The notes under the pieces were generated by a model, which saw nothing but the letters and a program-made list of their open reading frames with translations, was not told where the DNA came from and ran no database searches. The translations under genes were made by a program, and so were the position numbers. Source: Alteribacillus persepolensis (GTDB lineage: Bacteria; Bacillota; Bacilli; Bacillales; Marinococcaceae). From it: a stretch of 64,000 nucleotides of DNA. The stretch spans positions 94,300 through 158,299 of the forward strand of contig NZ_FNDK01000004.1 of assembly GCF_900099605.1 (NCBI RefSeq). Direction: 5' to 3'. Positions 60,277 through 64,000 of the stretch are shown piece by piece (positions within the stretch are counted from its first letter, which is position 1; the number at the start of each line of letters is the position of its first letter).

Positions 60277-61037
60277 GTTTGCCGTTAACCGGGTATTCGG
60301 TTCTTGTCACCCGGCCGCTTCGGCAGGCATCTTATTTTGCCAAACGTATTGAAGAAAAGGGGGGGACAGCCAGCGTTCTTCCCTTAATTCATACAGTCCG
60401 CCTGCAAACAGCGTGGGAGCAATATCACAATGTGTTACAATCAGCATTATTTGACTGGATTGTGTTTACAAGCGCAAATGCCGTACGCTATTTTCAAACA
60501 TGGCTCCGTGAATGCAAACACGATATTACGGGTCAGGCACGTATTGCAGCTGTTGGCAAAAAAACAGCTAATGTGCTGCGTCGTGAAGGATATTCGATTG
60601 AAGTTGTACCAGACAAGTTTGATGCTGAATCACTCGCAAGGGTATTAGTGAATCATGTGAAGCCGGGAGAGCGTGTTCTGTTCCCAAAAAGCGCTCGAGC
60701 AAGAAATGTCATCCCGCCCGTTCTAAGGCAGCAAGGTGCAGAGGTAACAGACATGCCCCTTTATACGAGTGAACCTTTTTATGAAAATAAACCATTATTA
60801 ATGCAAAAGATTCAGGAAAAGCAGCTCCACGTCCTGACTTTTACGAGCCCGTCTACTGTAGAGGCATTTTGTGAGTTTGTACAAGATATAGACCGCTCGC
60901 TTTGGGAAAGTATTCCTGTTATTTGTATCGGTCCAGTGACAGAAAAAGAAGCCATGAAACAAGGTTTCACTCAGGTTGACGTTGCAAAGTCATACACAGT
61001 AGAAGGGATGCTGCAGGCGTTACTAGATCGGAAATAG
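60273..61037 (+). CDS. hemD: Uroporphyrinogen-III synthase
   Basis: A 254-residue enzyme that closes and inverts ring D to make uroporphyrinogen III. The family is poorly conserved, but [50 protein letters not shown] and [15 protein letters not shown] are recognisable in the usual bilobed order. The ATG overlaps the hemC stop codon. Confidence 0.93.
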   Translation: MSLPLTGYSVLVTRPLRQASYFAKRIEEKGGTASVLPLIHTVRLQTAWEQYHNVLQSALFDWIVFTSANAVRYFQTWLRECKHDITGQARIAAVGKKTANVLRREGYSIEVVPDKFDAESLARVLVNHVKPGERVLFPKSARARNVIPPVLRQQGAEVTDMPLYTSEPFYENKPLLMQKIQEKQLHVLTFTSPSTVEAFCEFVQDIDRSLWESIPVICIGPVTEKEAMKQGFTQVDVAKSYTVEGMLQALLDRK

Positions 61038-61072
61038 GTAAGGAAAAAGAAGCAACGGAGGAGGAAAGCGCA

Positions 61073-62056
61073 ATGGGAGAATTAAACTTTCATCGTCATC
61101 GCCGTCTGCGCCGCTCAGCCGGCATGCGTGCGATGGTAAGAGAAACAATTCTTCAAAAAGAAGATCTCATTTATCCAATCTTTGTCGTTGAAGGAGAAAA
61201 TGTCAAAAATGAAGTTCCATCGATGCCAGGGGTCTACCAAGTATCACTTGATAACTTAACCGAAGAAATGAATCAATTAGAAGAGCACGGTGTACTTTCT
61301 GTTATCGTCTTTGGCGTCCCAAATCATAAAGATGACTGCGGCAGTGAAGCTTATGCGGAAAATGGAATCGTTCAGCGTGCGATTCGACAAATAAAAAGAG
61401 ATCATGCCAGTCTGACGGTAATTGCCGATACATGCTTGTGCCAATACACCGACCACGGCCATTGTGGTGTCATTGAAGATGGTGTGATTCTAAACGATCC
61501 ATCGCTTGAATTATTGACAAAAACAGCTGTATCACAGGCAGAAGCAGGGGCGGATGTTATTGCTCCGTCAAACATGATGGATGGATTCACTGCTGCGATT
61601 CGACAAGGATTAGATGAAGCTGGATTCACCGATATTCCAATCATGTCCTATGCCGTGAAATTTGCATCTGCATTCTATGGTCCGTTTCGCGATGCGGCCC
61701 ACAGTTCTCCATCATTTGGCGACCGCAAAACGTACCAAATGGACCCTCCCAACCGCCTGGAAGCCCTCCGCGAAGCACAGTCCGACTTAAGCGAAGGAGC
61801 TGATTTTTTAATTGTCAAACCAGCGCTTTCTTATTTGGACATCGTTCGGGATGTAAAGGATAAAACGGGCGTGCCAGTTGTTGCGTATAACGTCTCCGGC
61901 GAATATGCGATGATTAAAGCTGCTGCAGAAAAAGGCTGGATTGATGAGAAAGAAGTTATCATGGAAAAATTAACGAGCATGAAACGAGCTGGCGCTGATT
62001 TAATTGTAACGTATTTCGCCCTGGATGCAGCACGCTGGATCGACGAAGAAAAATAA
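61073..62056 (+). CDS. hemB: Delta-aminolevulinic acid dehydratase
   Basis: A 327-residue porphobilinogen synthase. Zinc-type Cys ligands are in [17 protein letters not shown]. The two Schiff-base lysines lie in [21 protein letters not shown] and [12 protein letters not shown], and [18 protein letters not shown] follows. The ATG follows GGAGGAAAG. Confidence 0.96.
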   Translation: MGELNFHRHRRLRRSAGMRAMVRETILQKEDLIYPIFVVEGENVKNEVPSMPGVYQVSLDNLTEEMNQLEEHGVLSVIVFGVPNHKDDCGSEAYAENGIVQRAIRQIKRDHASLTVIADTCLCQYTDHGHCGVIEDGVILNDPSLELLTKTAVSQAEAGADVIAPSNMMDGFTAAIRQGLDEAGFTDIPIMSYAVKFASAFYGPFRDAAHSSPSFGDRKTYQMDPPNRLEALREAQSDLSEGADFLIVKPALSYLDIVRDVKDKTGVPVVAYNVSGEYAMIKAAAEKGWIDEKEVIMEKLTSMKRAGADLIVTYFALDAARWIDEEK

Positions 62057-62112
62057 CCGATTCTATTTGCAGACGTATGAGATAATGTTGCTTGAAAAAA
62101 GGAGTGCTTGAC

Positions 62113-63399
62113 ATGAGAACATTTGAAAAATCACAGGCAGCGTATAACAAAGCGGAACCTTTAATGCCTGGAGGAGTAAACAGTCCAGTAAGAACCTATA
62201 ATTCTGTCGATCACGCACCGGTCTATATGACGGAAGGGAAAGGCAGCAAAATCAAAGACTTGGACGGCAACGAATATATTGACTATGTCCTGTCATGGGG
62301 ACCTCTCATTCGGGGCCACGCAGATGATCATGTTGTAGAGCAGCTGAAAAAAACAGCAGAAAAAGGAACAAGCTTTGGAACGAGCCATGAAATGGAAACC
62401 AAACTAGCAGAACTCGTTATAGACCGAGTACCATCGGTAGAAGTGGTACGTATGGTGAATTCAGGCACGGAAGCAACGATGAGCGCTCTTCGCCTGGCCC
62501 GTGGATACACAGGGCGCGACAAAATTGTCAAAATGGAAGGCTGCTACCATGGCCACGGTGATTCATTGTTAATAAAGGCGGGGTCTGGTGTAGCAACGCT
62601 GGGACTCCCAGACAGCCCCGGGGTGCCAGGATCGATTGCGGAAAACACCTTAACCGTTCCTTATAATGATATTGAAAGTTTACAGTTAGCGTTTGAAAAA
62701 TACGGAGAAGATATTGCAGCAGTCATTATGGAGCCTGTGGCTGGAAACATGGGAGTTGTGCCTCCGGAAGAAGGTTTCTTGCAGCAAGTTCGCAATATCA
62801 CAGAAAAAAGCGGCAGCCTTTTGATTTTTGATGAAGTGATGACAGGTTTTCGTACAGGCTATAACTGCGCACAAGGTGCATTTGGTGTGACACCGGACTT
62901 AACATGTTTAGGAAAAGTGATCGGCGGCGGACTTCCGGTAGGTGCTTATGGTGGTAAGCGAGAAATTATGGAACAAATAGCTCCAACAGGACCTATTTAT
63001 CAAGCTGGTACATTGTCAGGGAATCCTCTTGCTATGACTGCGGGGTATGAAACGCTGCAGCAGTTGACTCCAGAGGATTATGACCGGTTTGAAAAGCTGG
63101 GAAAACAATTGGCTGATGGACTGGAGGAAGCGGCTGCAAAACATAGTATCCCGCATCATATTAATCGAGCAGGTTCAATGATTGGTCTTTTCTTTACGGA
63201 TGAAAAAGTGATTAATTTTGAAACGGCTAAAACATCTGATCTTGACTTGTTTGGCAGGTACTTTAGAGAAATGATGCAGCAAGGTATTTCTTTAGCGCCT
63301 TCTCAGTTTGAAGGCTTGTTCCTGTCGACGGCTCATACGGAAGAAGATATTGAACAAACCGTCGAAGCAGCGGAAAAAACGTTTGCGAAAGTTAAATAA
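62113..63399 (+). CDS. hemL: Glutamate-1-semialdehyde 2,1-aminomutase
   Basis: A 428-residue PLP enzyme that makes 5-aminolevulinate. PLP Lys is in [18 protein letters not shown]. Other motifs are [38 protein letters not shown] and [14 protein letters not shown] 62113 after AAAAAAGGAG is used. A terminator follows, then an rRNA operon rather than the B. subtilis ysxE-spoVID genes. Confidence 0.96.
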   Translation: MRTFEKSQAAYNKAEPLMPGGVNSPVRTYNSVDHAPVYMTEGKGSKIKDLDGNEYIDYVLSWGPLIRGHADDHVVEQLKKTAEKGTSFGTSHEMETKLAELVIDRVPSVEVVRMVNSGTEATMSALRLARGYTGRDKIVKMEGCYHGHGDSLLIKAGSGVATLGLPDSPGVPGSIAENTLTVPYNDIESLQLAFEKYGEDIAAVIMEPVAGNMGVVPPEEGFLQQVRNITEKSGSLLIFDEVMTGFRTGYNCAQGAFGVTPDLTCLGKVIGGGLPVGAYGGKREIMEQIAPTGPIYQAGTLSGNPLAMTAGYETLQQLTPEDYDRFEKLGKQLADGLEEAAAKHSIPHHINRAGSMIGLFFTDEKVINFETAKTSDLDLFGRYFREMMQQGISLAPSQFEGLFLSTAHTEEDIEQTVEAAEKTFAKVK

Positions 63400-63415
63400 A
63401 AAAAGAGAACAGTAT

Positions 63416-63452
63416 TCCTATGAAGGGGCTCAACTTTCATAGGATTTTTTTT
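63416..63452 (+). terminator. Terminator after hemL
   Basis: TCCTATGAA (63416-63424) pairs with TTCATAGGA (63436-63444), followed by a T-run. Confidence 0.88.
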
Positions 63453-63619
63453 GGAACCGAACTGAGCTGCTGGCGTATAATGGGTATAAACCTAATGTCG
63501 TTTCAAAAAAATTCCTGTCGAAAAAGGGTTGCATTATAGAAGATATATATTTAGAATGAGAAACACAGATTGCACAAGAGCGATTATTCGTCTCTGAAAA
63601 AATCTTTTTAAAAAAACTA

Positions 63620-63648
63620 TTGCGTTTCATTATCTCAGATGCTATATT
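63620..63648 (+). promoter_or_regulatory. rRNA operon promoter P1
   Basis: -35 TTGCGT (63620-63625), 17 nt, -10 TATATT (63643-63648). TGTCGC begins at 63655, 7 nt after the -10. Confidence 0.82.
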
Positions 63649-63703
63649 ATTAGTTGTCGCTGAAAAGACAGCGCAGAAACGACAAAAAACATCAAAAAAG
63701 TTG

Positions 63704-63732
63704 TTGACATTAATTGCACAACTTGGTATGAT
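63704..63732 (+). promoter_or_regulatory. rRNA operon promoter P2
   Basis: -35 TTGACA (63704-63709), 17 nt, -10 TATGAT (63727-63732). TGTCGC begins at 63739, again 7 nt after the -10. A boxA-like CCTTTGAAAATTG follows near 63769. Confidence 0.9.
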
Positions 63733-63851
63733 ATTAATTGTCGCTTTGAAAGGCGGCGAGCAGTTGTCCTTTGAAAATTGAATGAAAGTCAAGCGTCTGT
63801 TAATTTCTTTATACAAGAAGCAACAGCCTGTATTAAACACTTTATGATGTA

Positions 63852-64000
63852 TTTTTCATGGAGAGTTTGATCCTGGCTCAGGACGAACGCTGGCGGCGTG
63901 CCTAATACATGCAAGTCGAGCGCGGGAAGCAGTCTGATCCCTTCGGGGTGACGATTGTGGAACGAGCGGCGGACGGGTGAGTAACACGTGGGCAACCTGC
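63852..64000 (+). rRNA. 16S rRNA gene, 5' end (partial)
   Basis: The universal start GAGAGTTTGATCCTGGCTC begins at 63861, with the mature end about 63852. ACGAACGCTGGCGGCGTGCC and the V1 region up to GTGAGTAACACGTGGGCAACCTGC are present. The gene runs off the window. Confidence 0.97.

Noticed and set aside
63430..63840. 136-residue minus-strand ORF upstream of 16S rRNA
   Set aside because: It is antisense to the rRNA promoters and leader; low-complexity composition and no ribosome site.

Overview
The window is chromosomal DNA of a spore-forming member of the Bacillaceae. The evidence is a gene order close to the Bacillus subtilis ysdA-hemL region, sporulation genes (sspI, gerE, gerM, lonB) with matching sporulation-type promoters, T-box leaders, and a Bacillus-type 16S rRNA 5' end. 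Many proteins are rich in Asp and Glu, which hints at a halophilic or alkaliphilic lineage (inference). I cannot name the genus.

Layout. 1-3.8 kb: DUF1294 protein, ysdB with a sigma-W promoter, a dimeric dUTPase, an M42 aminopeptidase, sspI and an rRNA methyltransferase. 3.8-14.2 kb: a Phe T-box leader and pheST, then zapA, cvpA, polX, mutS2, a DUF350 protein and a 27-codon membrane ORF. 14.6-19.5 kb: fatty-acid degradation genes lcfA, fadR, etfB and etfA, with a FadR operator at fadR and no fadB. 19.7-25.8 kb: aprX, trxA, a DUF488 gene, uvrC, yslB and a Ktr/Trk K+ channel subunit. 25.9-32.6 kb: sdhCAB, gerE and ptsHI. 33-37.4 kb: racE, gerM, rph, rdgB and ysnB. 37.5-37.9 kb: a tRNA-Arg(UCU) gene split by a 299-nt group I intron. 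38-47.4 kb: a Leu T-box leader and ilvB-ilvH-ilvC-leuA-leuB-leuC-leuD. 47.5-56.8 kb: a TPR protein, tig, clpX, lonB, lonA and ysxC. 57-63.4 kb: hemA-hemX-hemC-hemD-hemB-hemL. 63.4-64 kb: tandem rRNA promoters and the first ~150 nt of a 16S rRNA gene.

Functional logic. The operons cover phenylalanyl-tRNA synthesis (charging-controlled), DNA replication and repair (polX, mutS2, uvrC), acyl-CoA oxidation feeding electrons through ETF, the TCA-cycle/respiratory complex II, PTS phosphotransfer, branched-chain amino acid synthesis (charging-controlled), protein folding and proteolysis, and haem synthesis from glutamyl-tRNA to uroporphyrinogen III.

The most notable element is the group I intron in the anticodon loop of tRNA-Arg(UCU). 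The 5' exon ends in U34, the intron ends in G, and P3, P7 and P8 can be read directly. Other points of interest are a shared TGTCGCT start region in the tRNA-Arg and both rRNA promoters, terminator-like hairpins in the sdh and pts leaders, two families of intergenic repeats sitting just after terminators, and small unannotated ORFs.
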